From the NCBI RefSeq assembly GCF_009604455.1, contig NZ_WEGL01000010.1, forward strand, positions 62,001 to 126,000: DNA of 64,000 bases, written 5' to 3'. The stretch comes from Streptomyces sp. RB17 (GTDB taxonomy: Bacteria; Actinomycetota; Actinomycetes; Streptomycetales; Streptomycetaceae). Under the pieces are notes generated by a model, which made no database searches, was not told the DNA's origin, and was given only the letters and a program-made list of their open reading frames with translations. Below are positions 8,020-17,465 of the stretch, one piece after another. Each line of letters starts with the position of its first letter. Within the stretch, counting starts at the first letter, position 1. The position numbers and the translations under genes are program-made.

Positions 8020-8906
8020 CTCTCTCCCAGCAACTTCTCTACGAGGGCCAGTGATTCACGCGGAGACAGGGCCTGGGCCCTGAGGGGACCGTACCGCTCC
8101 TCCAGTTCCCTGACCGTCGAGCGATCGATGAAGAGACGACTGCTCTTGTACGCCTCCACGTACGCGATCCTGCGCCCTTTCGTCGTCTCGATCAAGGTGA
8201 ATCGTCCGGAGAGGGCCGCATGCTCCTCGCGACCGTCCGGCATGACCTGGATCTCCACGTTGGACCGCTGACCGATGAGCAGGATCTGCTCCAACTGGCC
8301 TCGCACAACGTCCCGTCCGCCCAGCCCCTTTCGCAGAACCGCCTCCTCCATCACGAAGGTGATGGTGGGCATCGGTTTCCGCCCGAAGATCTCCTGGCGG
8401 GCCAACCTGGCCGTCACGCGCTGCTCGATGGTCGCCTCGTCCAGCGGCGGACGCCGAACAGTGAAGACCGCCCGCGCGTAGTCCTCCGTCTGCAGCAGAC
8501 CGGGCACGGTCTGCACAGCAAAGAAGTGCAACGCGACCGCCTTCTTCTCCAGCGCCGCCGCATCCTGGAAGAACGCCGGATACTGCGCCTTCTCCATCTC
8601 CTCGATGAAATCGACCAGCACCCCCTGCGCACCCAGCACCTCGTCGGCCTGCATGATGAACCGGGCCGACGGAATGCGTCTGCCCTGCTCGAACGACGCG
8701 ACGGTCGCCGCCGAGTACCCGGTACGGGAACCGAGTTCGGCACGTTCCATGCCCGCCTGAGTCCTCAGCCGCTTCAACAGCCGCCCGAAGATGAGCGGGA
8801 CGGCCGAGTCCGGCCCCGACTCCCCCTCCGGCTCCGGCGCTTCGGGTTCTGCCTGTACTTCCTCGCTCACGCACACCCCCAATTCCCTCGCGCCGTCATC
8901 GGTCAC
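8016..8906 (-). CDS. XRE-family regulator with DUF5753 domain
   Basis: A 296-residue DNA-binding regulator. An acidic, Pro/Glu-rich N-terminus (residues 1-36) precedes a helix-turn-helix (LLKRLRTQAGMERAELGSRT, then GYSAATVASFEQGRRIPS). The DUF5753 sensor-like domain runs from about 100 to the end (FFAVQTVPGLLQTEDYARAV, NVEIQVMPDGREEHAALSGR). Such proteins pair with a DUF397 protein, here the overlapping downstream gene, and often with a divergent HATPase, here at 9007. The start may be a few codons later (a GTG giving VSEEVQAE), since the first 13 residues look non-conserved. Confidence 0.92.
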   Translation of the reverse strand: MTDDGARELGVCVSEEVQAEPEAPEPEGESGPDSAVPLIFGRLLKRLRTQAGMERAELGSRTGYSAATVASFEQGRRIPSARFIMQADEVLGAQGVLVDFIEEMEKAQYPAFFQDAAALEKKAVALHFFAVQTVPGLLQTEDYARAVFTVRRPPLDEATIEQRVTARLARQEIFGRKPMPTITFVMEEAVLRKGLGGRDVVRGQLEQILLIGQRSNVEIQVMPDGREEHAALSGRFTLIETTKGRRIAYVEAYKSSRLFIDRSTVRELEERYGPLRAQALSPRESLALVEKLLGER

Positions 8907-9006
8907 GGCGCGCCCGTGTACAGCCGCACCACACGCTCATACAACGCGCGTTGGTCAAGGTGCGGCCGCTGTTCAACGTTACTGAGCGTGCGCGAACGTA
9001 AGCGAC

Positions 9007-9426
9007 ATGAAGTCAGGAATCTCCACCCCCGAGTTCGCCATGCGGTTCACCTCCACCCCGCGCGGCGCCCGGCTCGCCCGGCGGCTGGTCTCGCTCCGGC
9101 TGGACGAGTGGGGGCACGCCTACGACAGCCCCGTGAACGAAGCCGTCACGCTGATCGCCGCCGAACTCGTCGCGAACGCGGTCCGGCACGGTCACGTACC
9201 CGGGCGGGACTTCCACCTCCGGCTCACCGAGTCGTACGGCACCCTGCGCCTGGAGGTCTCCGACACGCGTACTGAACGGTTGCCCGAGGTGCGGGTGCCG
9301 ACCGACGAGTCCGGCCGCGGCCTGCTGCTGATCAAGGCGCTCGCCGACAAGTGGGGCGTCACGCCACGGCAGCCAGGCAAATCCGTCTGGGCGGAGGTAC
9401 ACGTGAGTCCCGCCACCCAGCGGTGA
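9007..9426 (+). CDS. Anti-sigma-factor-like ATP-binding protein
   Basis: A 139-residue HATPase_c (GHKL) protein of the RsbW/SpoIIAB type. The N box reads IAAELVANAVRHG, the G1 region VSDTRTERLPEV, and the G2 region DESGRGLLLIKALADKWGV. Streptomyces encode dozens of these; some inhibit sigma factors by partner switching, but most have no known target. It is divergent from the XRE/DUF397 pair, with about 100 bases between the starts, forming the triad seen repeatedly in this genus. The shared intergenic region probably carries both promoters. Confidence 0.9.
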   Translation: MKSGISTPEFAMRFTSTPRGARLARRLVSLRLDEWGHAYDSPVNEAVTLIAAELVANAVRHGHVPGRDFHLRLTESYGTLRLEVSDTRTERLPEVRVPTDESGRGLLLIKALADKWGVTPRQPGKSVWAEVHVSPATQR

Positions 9427-9450
9427 CGGGACTCACGAAGGCCGAAAGGA

Positions 9451-10608
<1,158 letters not shown>

Positions 10609-10778
10609 CTGCTGTGCAACCCCAAGTCGTGGATCAAGGTCCGGTCCCGTCTACGGTCGGGCTCCAGGCTTCGAGATTACGGCACGGCCCCACGCGCCAG
10701 CACATCCCACCCGGCAAACCCACTCGATGGAAGGCGGCCCGGAACACCGTGTTCCGGCCCGCCCCCAACGCCGCATGG

Positions 10779-12083
10779 CTACGAGATTTTCACGGGGTTA
10801 ACGACATCGGCCACGAGGACCAAGAGCGTAAAGCAGACAAAGATCCCCGCCACCACATACGCCACCGGCATCAGCTTCGCCACGTCGAAGGGACCCGGGT
10901 CCGGGCGGCGCAGCACCCGGGCCACGTTGCGCCGCAGGGCCTCCCACAGGGCGCCCGCGATGTGGCCGCCGTCGAGCGGGAGCAGCGGGAGCATGTTGAA
11001 CAGGAACAGGGAGAGGTTGAAGCCGGCCAGCAGCATCACGAACATCGCCACCTGCTGTGAGGCGGGGATGTCGAGGGTGGCGATGTCGCCGGTGATGCGG
11101 GCGGCGCCGACGATGCCGACCGGGGAGTCCGGCTGGCGCGGGGCGTTGCCGAAGGCGGCGTCCCAGAGGGCCGGGATCTTGGCGGGCAGGGCGGCGAGGG
11201 AGTCGACGGCGTCGCCGACCCGGTCGGTCATCCAGGTCACGGACTGGCCGAAGTCCTGGTGGACGACGCCGGTGGCGGCGCTGAAGCCGAGGAAGCCGGC
11301 CTGGACGTACTTGCCCTGGACGTACTGGCCGCTGGAGTCCTTCTTGGCGACCAGGTTGGTGGCGATCTTGGCGTGCAGGGTGACCTGCGTGCCGTCGCGC
11401 TGGACGACGATCGGGACGGTCTTGCCGGCGCTGTCCCGGATCAGGTCCGAGAGGGTGTTCCAGTCCTTGGTCGGCTTGCCGTCGAAGGAGACGATCTTGT
11501 CGCGCTTCTTCATGCCGGCGGCCTCGGCCGGGGACGCCGGGTCGGCCTTCTTGCAGCTGTCGCGGTTCTCGCTCTGGGCGATGACGCAGGGCGAGACGGA
11601 GGCGACGGTGGTGGTCTGCTGCTGGATGCCGAAGCCCATGAGCACGGTGAAGAACAGGGCGATCGCGAGGATCAGGTTCATGAAGGGGCCGGCGAACATG
11701 ACGATGACGCGCTTCCACGGCTTGCGCGTGTAGAACATGCGGGTCTCGTCGCCGGGCTGCAGTTCTTCGAAGGCAGCCGAGCGGGCGTCCTCGATCATGC
11801 CGCGCCACGGGGAGGTGGAGCGGGCGGAGACGCGGCCCTGGTCGTCGGGCGGGAACATGCCGATCATGCGGATGTAGCCGCCGAGCGGGACCGCCTTGAC
11901 GCCGTACTCGGTCTCGCCCTTCCTCCGCGACCAGACGGTGGGGCCGAAGCCGACCATGTACTGGGGGACGCGGATGCCGAAGAGCTTGGCCGTGGACAGG
12001 TGCCCCAGCTCGTGCCAGGCGATCGAGACGAGCAGGCCGACCGCGAAGACCAGTATGCCGAGGATGAACATCAAGGTCGTCAT
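10779..12083 (-). CDS. rseP: Site-2 intramembrane metalloprotease (RseP/Rip type)
   Basis: A 434-residue M50 membrane protease. The zinc motif HELGH lies at residues 24-28 inside the first membrane segment (SIAWHELGHLSTAKLFGIRV). The second active-site motif is LPLLPLDGGHIAGALWEAL in a C-terminal membrane segment, and a PDZ domain sits between (about 170-260, PAEAAGMKKRDKIVSFDGKP). Relatives cleave membrane-bound anti-sigma factors; the substrate here is unknown. The frame is open 65 codons upstream, but the ATG at 12081-12083 (MTTLMFILGILVFAVG) is right because it overlaps the dxr stop as ATGA and gives a proper first membrane helix. Confidence 0.95.
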   Translation of the reverse strand: MTTLMFILGILVFAVGLLVSIAWHELGHLSTAKLFGIRVPQYMVGFGPTVWSRRKGETEYGVKAVPLGGYIRMIGMFPPDDQGRVSARSTSPWRGMIEDARSAAFEELQPGDETRMFYTRKPWKRVIVMFAGPFMNLILAIALFFTVLMGFGIQQQTTTVASVSPCVIAQSENRDSCKKADPASPAEAAGMKKRDKIVSFDGKPTKDWNTLSDLIRDSAGKTVPIVVQRDGTQVTLHAKIATNLVAKKDSSGQYVQGKYVQAGFLGFSAATGVVHQDFGQSVTWMTDRVGDAVDSLAALPAKIPALWDAAFGNAPRQPDSPVGIVGAARITGDIATLDIPASQQVAMFVMLLAGFNLSLFLFNMLPLLPLDGGHIAGALWEALRRNVARVLRRPDPGPFDVAKLMPVAYVVAGIFVCFTLLVLVADVVNPVKIS

Positions 12084-13351
12084 GCACGCGCCTCCGCGGT
12101 CGCCGTCGTGGCTGTGAGTTCGCGGGCCCGGGCGCGGGCCCAGGCCTCCGCTTCGAGGACGTCCGACACGGTGAGTGAAGTTCCCGCGGCCGGGGTGCCG
12201 TGTTCCTCGACGACCCGGGTGACGGTCTCCATGATGCCGTTGAAGGGCAGTGCGCCGGTGCGGAAGGCCTCGACGCATTCCTCGTTGGCCGCATTGAACA
12301 CCGCCGGGGCGGTGCCGGCGAGCTGCCCCACGTGCCGGGCGAGGTTCACCGAGGGGAAGGCCTCGTTGTCCAGGGGGAAGAACTCCCAGGTGGAGGCCTT
12401 GCTCCAGTCGAAGGCGGGCGCCGCGTCCGGGATCCGCTCGGGCCAGCCCAGGCCGATGGCGATGGGCCCGCGCATGTCGGGGGGCGTCGCCTGGGCGATC
12501 GTGGATCCGTCGGTGAACTCGACCATCGAGTGGACATACGACTGGGGATGCACGACCACCTCAATGCGGTCGAAGGGAATGTCGTAGAGGAGGTGTGCCT
12601 CGATGACTTCCAGGCCCTTGTTGACGAGGGTCGCGGAGTTGATCGTGATCACCGGGCCCATGGCCCAGGTGGGGTGGGCGAGGGCGTCCTCGACGGTCAC
12701 CCGGGCCAGGTCGGCCTTCGTGCGGCCCCGGAAGGGCCCTCCGGACGCCGTGACGACCAGCTTGCGTACGTCGGCCCGCGTCCCTGCCGCCAGGGCCTGG
12801 AAGAGGGCGGCGTGCTCGGAGTCGACGGGGATGATCTGTCCCGGCTTGGCGAGCGCCTTGACCAGCGGCCCGCCGACGATCAGGGACTCCTTGTTGGCGA
12901 GCGCCAGGGTGCGGCCCGCCTCCAGGGCGGCGAGGGTGGGCGCCAGGCCGATGGAGCCGGTGATGCCGTTCAGCACGGTGTGGCAGTCGGAGGCGGCGAC
13001 CTGGGTGGCCGCGTCGGGTCCGGCGAGGATCTCGGGCAGCGGCTCGCCGGGGCCGTACTCGGCGGCGAGCGCCTCGCGCAGGGCGGGTACGACGTCCTCG
13101 CGGGCGACCGCCACGGTGCGCACCCGCAGCCGGCGGGCCTGCTCGGCGAGGAGGGCGACACGGCCGCCGTTCGCGGACAGGGCGGTGACCCGGAAGCGGC
13201 CGGGGTGGCGCAGGACGAGGTCGATGGCCTGGGTGCCGATGGATCCGGTGGAGCCGAGGATCACCACGTCCTTGGGGCCGTCGCCCGCGAGGGGGTCGTA
13301 GACGAGGTGCGGGTCGGCGAGGGGTGCCGGATGGGCGGGGCTGTCGGTCAT
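12080..13351 (-). CDS. dxr: 1-deoxy-D-xylulose 5-phosphate reductoisomerase
   Basis: Converts DXP to MEP, the committed step of the MEP pathway, using NADPH and a divalent metal. The 423-residue protein has an N-terminal extension of about 28 residues before the nucleotide-binding motif VVILGSTGSIGTQAIDLV. The metal/substrate site PVDSEHAALFQAL, the flexible-loop region (AHPTWAMGPVITINSATLVNKG) and the C-terminal NAANEECVEAF helix are all intact. It is first in a probable dxr-rseP-ispG unit and overlaps rseP by four bases. The extended N-terminus is common in Streptomyces Dxr annotations; a later start cannot be excluded. Confidence 0.97.
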   Translation of the reverse strand: MTDSPAHPAPLADPHLVYDPLAGDGPKDVVILGSTGSIGTQAIDLVLRHPGRFRVTALSANGGRVALLAEQARRLRVRTVAVAREDVVPALREALAAEYGPGEPLPEILAGPDAATQVAASDCHTVLNGITGSIGLAPTLAALEAGRTLALANKESLIVGGPLVKALAKPGQIIPVDSEHAALFQALAAGTRADVRKLVVTASGGPFRGRTKADLARVTVEDALAHPTWAMGPVITINSATLVNKGLEVIEAHLLYDIPFDRIEVVVHPQSYVHSMVEFTDGSTIAQATPPDMRGPIAIGLGWPERIPDAAPAFDWSKASTWEFFPLDNEAFPSVNLARHVGQLAGTAPAVFNAANEECVEAFRTGALPFNGIMETVTRVVEEHGTPAAGTSLTVSDVLEAEAWARARARELTATTATAEARA

Positions 13352-13567
13352 CCCCCCATTGTTGCCCCAACCGGTGACGGCACGGACACGGCGTCCCTCG
13401 CGCGGGTGTGTCCGTACCCTTCGTCATGGGTTGGGATGGTCCTCCCGATATGAAGGCAGGGTGAAGATCGGGACCGGCCTCGGGAAATCGTGCGCACGCG
13501 GTGGCCGTCGATGGCATCCTTCCGGTGCAGCCCGTCCGAAGGGCGACAAAGGGGGAGTACCACCATC

Positions 13568-14044
13568 ATGAATCGCATGCGCGCGACCGCGGCCGTCCTG
13601 ACCACCGCCGGAATGCTGACCGCTGCTCAACTCGGTCTGGCCGCTGCGGCGTCGGCCGCCACGCAGACGCCGCAGAGTTCCGGCTGCCCGGTCAACCTGG
13701 TCTACCCGAGCCGCTTCTACATCGACTCGCACGGCTGGGTGACCAACGGGGGTCTGTACTTCGGCATCAAGAACAAGAGCACGACGACGAGCTTCAAGAA
13801 GGTCAGCTTCACCGTCACGGACGTGAAGAACATCCGCTTCGGCTCGGCCAGGGCGACGGGTGGCAAGGTCACCCACAAGACGTCGAAGACGGTGACCGTG
13901 TACACGGGGACGCTGAACAAGAAGGCGAGTCTCGGGGTGAAGGTGCAGACGCATCTGCTCAACACCCACACCTACAAGGTGCAGTTCACCCTGCACGGCT
14001 CGGGCTGGACCTGCGCCGTGAACCAGGGCACCTGGGGCAGCTGA
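13568..14044 (+). CDS. Secreted protein of unknown function
   Basis: A 158-residue protein with a Sec signal peptide (MNRMRATAAVLTTAGMLTAA, probable cleavage after ...ASAAT near residue 32). The mature part is Thr/Lys/Gly-rich and beta-like (LVYPSRFYIDSHGWVTNGGL, KVSFTVTDVKNIRF, TKTVTVYTGTLNKKASLGVK). Two cysteines (SGCPVN and GWTCAVN) could bridge the N- and C-termini into one beta-sandwich. The start is fixed by AGGGGGAG about 12 bases before the ATG; an upstream ATG in frame is not preceded by a ribosome site. No family recognised. It converges with the acyl-CoA dehydrogenase. Confidence 0.8.
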   Translation: MNRMRATAAVLTTAGMLTAAQLGLAAAASAATQTPQSSGCPVNLVYPSRFYIDSHGWVTNGGLYFGIKNKSTTTSFKKVSFTVTDVKNIRFGSARATGGKVTHKTSKTVTVYTGTLNKKASLGVKVQTHLLNTHTYKVQFTLHGSGWTCAVNQGTWGS

Positions 14045-14082
14045 CCGGCCCCAGGCGCCCGGTCGGCAGGCGGGAGGGCGGC

Positions 14083-16020
14083 TCAGTCCCCGTAGGGGCG
14101 GCGTTCGTTCTCCCGCGTGGCGGGTCCGGGGGTCGCGTCGGCGATCCACGGGCCGTCCCCGGACGGATCGATGACGCCTTCCTCCAGCCAGGTGTAGGCC
14201 CCGCCGAGCACGCCCTTGACCACCTTGCGGTCGAGGGCGTCGGTGTTGGTCCACAGCCGGTCGAAGAGTTCCTCGATGCGGATGCGGGCCTGCCGGCAGA
14301 AGGCGTCGGCCAGCTGGTAGGCCTCGCGGCCGTGTTCGTCCCGGCTGCGCAGCAGTTCGGCCCGGACGCAGACCGCGCTCATCGCGAACAGCTCGGCGCC
14401 GATGTCGACGATCCGTCCGAGGAAGCCCTGTTTGGTCTCCATCCGGCCCTGCCAGCGGGACATGGCGTAGAAGGTGGAGCGGGCCAGCTTGCGGGCGGTG
14501 CGCTCGACGTAGCGCAGGTGCCCCGACAGGTCGACGCCGTGTTTGAACCGACCGTAGGACGTGGGGAGTTGGCCGGGTCCGGCGACCAGTTTCGGCAGCC
14601 ATTTGGCGTAGAAGACGCCCGCGTTCGCGCCCGCCTTGGCCTTGTCGGCCAGGGTCTTGTCGGGGTCGATGAGGTCACCGGCGACCGAGAGGTGGGCGTC
14701 GACGGCCTCGCGGGCGATCAGCAGGTGCATGATCTCCGTCGAGCCCTCGAAGATGCGGTTGATGCGCAGGTCGCGCAGCATCTGCTCGGCCGGGACCGCC
14801 CGCTCGCCGCGTGCCCTGAGCGACTCGGCCGTCTCGTAGCCCCGGCCGCCGCGGATCTGGACCAGTTCGTCGGCCATCGTCCAGGCCATCTCGGAGCCGT
14901 AGAGCTTGGCGAGGGCGGCCTCGATGCGGATGTCGTTGCGGTCCTCGTCGGCCATCTGGGAGGAGAGGTCGAGGACGGCCTCCAGGGCGAAGGTGGTGGC
15001 CGCGATGAAGCTGATCTTGGAGCCGACGGCCTCGTGCAGCGCGACCGGCTTGCCCCACTGCTCGCGCTCCGCCGACCATTCGCGGGCGATCTTCAGGCAC
15101 CACTTGCCGGCGCCCGCGCACATCGCCGGCAGCGACAGCCGCCCGGTGTTCAGCGTCGTCAGCGCGATCTTCAGGCCCGCACCCTCGGGGCCGATGCGGT
15201 TGGCGGCCGGGACCCGGACCTGGTGGAAGCGGGTGACGCCGTTCTCGATGCCGCGCAGGCCCATGAAGGCGTTGCGGTTCTCGACGGTGATGCCCTCCGA
15301 GGTCGCCTCCACCACGAACGCGGTGATGCCGCCCTTGTGTCCCTCGGACTTCGGCACCCGCGCCATGACGACGAGCAGGTCGGCGACCACGCCGTTGGTG
15401 GTCCACAGCTTCACCCCGTCGAGGACGTAGGTGTCCCCATCGGGTACGGCGGTGGTGGCGAGGCGGGCCGGGTCGGAGCCGACGTCCGGCTCGGTGAGCA
15501 GGAAGGCGGAGATGTCGGTGCGGGCGCAGCGAGGCAGGAAGGCGTCCTTCTGCTCCTGGGTGCCGAAGAGCTTCAGCGGCTGGGGTACGCCGATCGACTG
15601 GTGGGCGGAGAGCAGTGCGCCGACGGCGGGGCTGGCGGAGCCGACGAGGGCGAGGGCCTTGTTGTAGTAGAGCTGGGTGAGGCCGAGACCGCCGTACTTG
15701 GGGTCGATCTTCATACCGAGGGCGCCGAGTTCCTTCAGGCCGGTGACGACCTCGTCGGGGATGCGGGCCTCGCGCTCGATGCGGGCGGTGTCGATCGTGG
15801 ACTCGCAGAACGCGCGCAGCTTGGCGAGGAACTCCTCGCCGCTCCGGACGCTGTCGGGGTCCGGGAGCGGGTGGGGGTGGATGAGGTCGAGTCGGAAGCG
15901 CCCGAGGAACAGTTCCTTGGCGAAGCTGGGCTTGTGCCAGTCCTGCTGCCGGGCGGCCTCCGCCACCTGGCGCGCCTCGCGCTCGGTGACGGTGGTACGT
16001 GACTTGGTGGGGGCGGACAT
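14083..16020 (-). CDS. Acyl-CoA dehydrogenase family protein
   Basis: Predicted FAD-dependent acyl-CoA dehydrogenase of 645 residues, longer than the roughly 380-residue core because of a C-terminal extension, as in the very-long-chain (ACADVL/FadE) subgroup. Core motifs are FLLTEPDVGSDPARLATTAV (FAD/substrate), LDGVKLWTTNGVVADLLVVM, and IRGGRGYETAESL followed by INRIFEGSTEIMHLLIARE. The tail (about 470-645) is helical. The ATG at 16018-16020 (MSAPTKSRTTVTEREAR) is preferred; the frame stays open upstream but that stretch is the promoter region shared with the divergent LacI gene. Chain-length specificity cannot be read from sequence. Confidence 0.9.
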   Translation of the reverse strand: MSAPTKSRTTVTEREARQVAEAARQQDWHKPSFAKELFLGRFRLDLIHPHPLPDPDSVRSGEEFLAKLRAFCESTIDTARIEREARIPDEVVTGLKELGALGMKIDPKYGGLGLTQLYYNKALALVGSASPAVGALLSAHQSIGVPQPLKLFGTQEQKDAFLPRCARTDISAFLLTEPDVGSDPARLATTAVPDGDTYVLDGVKLWTTNGVVADLLVVMARVPKSEGHKGGITAFVVEATSEGITVENRNAFMGLRGIENGVTRFHQVRVPAANRIGPEGAGLKIALTTLNTGRLSLPAMCAGAGKWCLKIAREWSAEREQWGKPVALHEAVGSKISFIAATTFALEAVLDLSSQMADEDRNDIRIEAALAKLYGSEMAWTMADELVQIRGGRGYETAESLRARGERAVPAEQMLRDLRINRIFEGSTEIMHLLIAREAVDAHLSVAGDLIDPDKTLADKAKAGANAGVFYAKWLPKLVAGPGQLPTSYGRFKHGVDLSGHLRYVERTARKLARSTFYAMSRWQGRMETKQGFLGRIVDIGAELFAMSAVCVRAELLRSRDEHGREAYQLADAFCRQARIRIEELFDRLWTNTDALDRKVVKGVLGGAYTWLEEGVIDPSGDGPWIADATPGPATRENERRPYGD

Positions 16021-16217
16021 GAGGCTCACCTCGCCGCGAAGAGGGATGATTGCGGACCGTTCGTTACCGACCAGTGCTACTGGATCGTTGGTACCCGAAA
16101 CGGGCCGACCCCACCACCCCTCGCGCGTCCATCCGGCCGAAAGCCGGGCCGGAGTCCCGCCGCGCGGGTGTGTACTGGTCCTCTGGAGCACGCCCTGTTC
16201 GGCTGTCCTGGAAAAGC

Positions 16218-16235
16218 TGTCGAAGCGCTTCGACA
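16218..16235. promoter_or_regulatory. LacI-type operator 1 (perfect 18-bp palindrome)
   Basis: TGTCGAAGCGCTTCGACA is a perfect 18-base palindrome with the central CG of LacI-family operators. It lies 107 bases before the LacI gene start, and the same 14-base core recurs at 16312, 30745 and 30927. Autoregulation by the adjacent LacI protein is inferred. Confidence 0.85.
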
Positions 16236-16311
16236 TTCTCTGGACACCCCACCTCGGCTGAGGCTAGTGTCAATCTCACCCTCACACGCCCACATCAGCG
16301 ACGCGCAGCAG

Positions 16312-16325
16312 TCGAAGCGCTTCAC
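16312..16325. promoter_or_regulatory. LacI-type operator 2
   Basis: TCGAAGCGCTTCAC matches the shared core TCGAAGCGCTTCGA except near its last position. It ends 17 bases before the LacI start codon, so binding would block the start region. Its centre is about 92 bases from operator 1, a distance compatible with looping. Confidence 0.8.
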
Positions 16326-16341
16326 ACAGCTTGGAGCACGG

Positions 16342-17355
16342 ATGGTCACCCTTGCCGAGGTCGCCCAGCACGCCGGAGTCTCGGCGAGCACGGTGAGCTA
16401 TGTCCTCAGCGGCAAGCGGTCCATCTCCGCGACCACCCGGCACCGGGTCGAGCAGAGCATCCGGGAACTGGGCTACCACCCGAACGCGGGCGCCCGCGCC
16501 CTGGCCGGCAAGCGGTCGAACATCGTCGCGCTGATGATCCCACTGCGCACCGACATGTACGTGCCGGTGATGATGGAGATCGCCATCGCGGTGGCCACCA
16601 CGGCCCGCACCCACGGCTACGACGTCCTGCTGCTCACCGGGGAGGAGGGGCCCGACGCGGTGCGCCGGGTGACCGGCAGCGGTCTCGCCGACGCGATGAT
16701 CCTGATGGACGTCGAACTGGAGGACGAGCGGCTGCCGCTGCTGCGGGGGACCGACCAGCCCTCGGTGCTGATCGGCCTGCCTGCCGACACGGGCGGTCTG
16801 ACCTGCGTGGATCTGGACTGGACGGCGACCGGCGCGCTGTGCGTGGAGCATCTGGCGGGGCTCGGTCACCGTGACATCGCTGTCATCGGCGAGGCCCCGG
16901 CCGTCTACGAGCGGCACACCGGTTTCGCCGAGCGCACCCTCGACGGACTGCGCTCCCGGGCCCGCGAGACGGGCGTACGGGTGCTGCACCGGCCGTGCGA
17001 CGGCGGCTACGACGCGATGGCCGTCACCCTGGCCCGGATCCTCGACGAGCGGCCCGGCACGACCGGGTTCGTGGTGCAGAACGAGTCGGCGGTGGAGCCG
17101 CTGCTCGCGCTGCTGCGCCAGCAGGGCCGGGCCGTGCCGGAGGACGTGTCGGTGGTCGCGATCTGCCCGGACCAGGTCGCCGTCCAGGCCTCGGTGCGGC
17201 TGACCTCGGTCGCCATCCCGGCGCAGCAGATGGGCCGGTACGCGGTCGAGCACCTGGTGGCCAAGCTGGACGGGCGAGGCGCCGACGAGGTCGTGCTGAT
17301 CACGCCCGAACTGACGGTACGCGCGAGTTCGGGACCGGCACCGGCCGTCTCCTGA
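16342..17355 (+). CDS. LacI-family regulator of the xyloglucan locus
   Basis: A 337-residue repressor. The N-terminal helix-turn-helix reads VTLAEVAQHAGVSASTVSYV then LSGKRSISATTRHRVEQSIR, followed by the hinge helix (NAGARALAGKRSN). A periplasmic-binding-protein-like sugar-sensing domain follows (IVALMIPLRTDMYVPVMMEI... GFVVQNESAVEPLLALLRQQ). The ATG at 16342 is chosen because GGAG lies about 8 bases before it and the HTH starts right after; the longer open frame reads through two operators. It sits directly upstream of the GH31 gene. Given the operators at its own promoter and at the importer/GH3 promoter, it probably represses the locus until a xyloglucan oligosaccharide or derived sugar is bound. 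Confidence 0.93.
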   Translation: MVTLAEVAQHAGVSASTVSYVLSGKRSISATTRHRVEQSIRELGYHPNAGARALAGKRSNIVALMIPLRTDMYVPVMMEIAIAVATTARTHGYDVLLLTGEEGPDAVRRVTGSGLADAMILMDVELEDERLPLLRGTDQPSVLIGLPADTGGLTCVDLDWTATGALCVEHLAGLGHRDIAVIGEAPAVYERHTGFAERTLDGLRSRARETGVRVLHRPCDGGYDAMAVTLARILDERPGTTGFVVQNESAVEPLLALLRQQGRAVPEDVSVVAICPDQVAVQASVRLTSVAIPAQQMGRYAVEHLVAKLDGRGADEVVLITPELTVRASSGPAPAVS

Positions 17356-17420
17356 CGCGTCTTCCCGTGCCCCCGTGCGTCCGGGGCACCCCTCTGCCTG
17401 CCTTGTCCCTGTCCCGCACT

Positions 17421-17465
17421 CCTTCAGGAGCATGCAGTGAACCTTCAGGAACATGCAGTGAACCA
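17421..17465 (+). repeat. Tandem duplicated translation-start region
   Basis: Two near-identical 19-base units, TCAGGAGCATGCAGTGAAC and TCAGGAACATGCAGTGAAC, follow each other exactly 21 bases apart. Each has a ribosome site and an in-frame GTG (17437 and 17458). The first has AGGAG, the better match, so GTG 17437 is probably used, adding seven residues. Confidence 0.8.
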
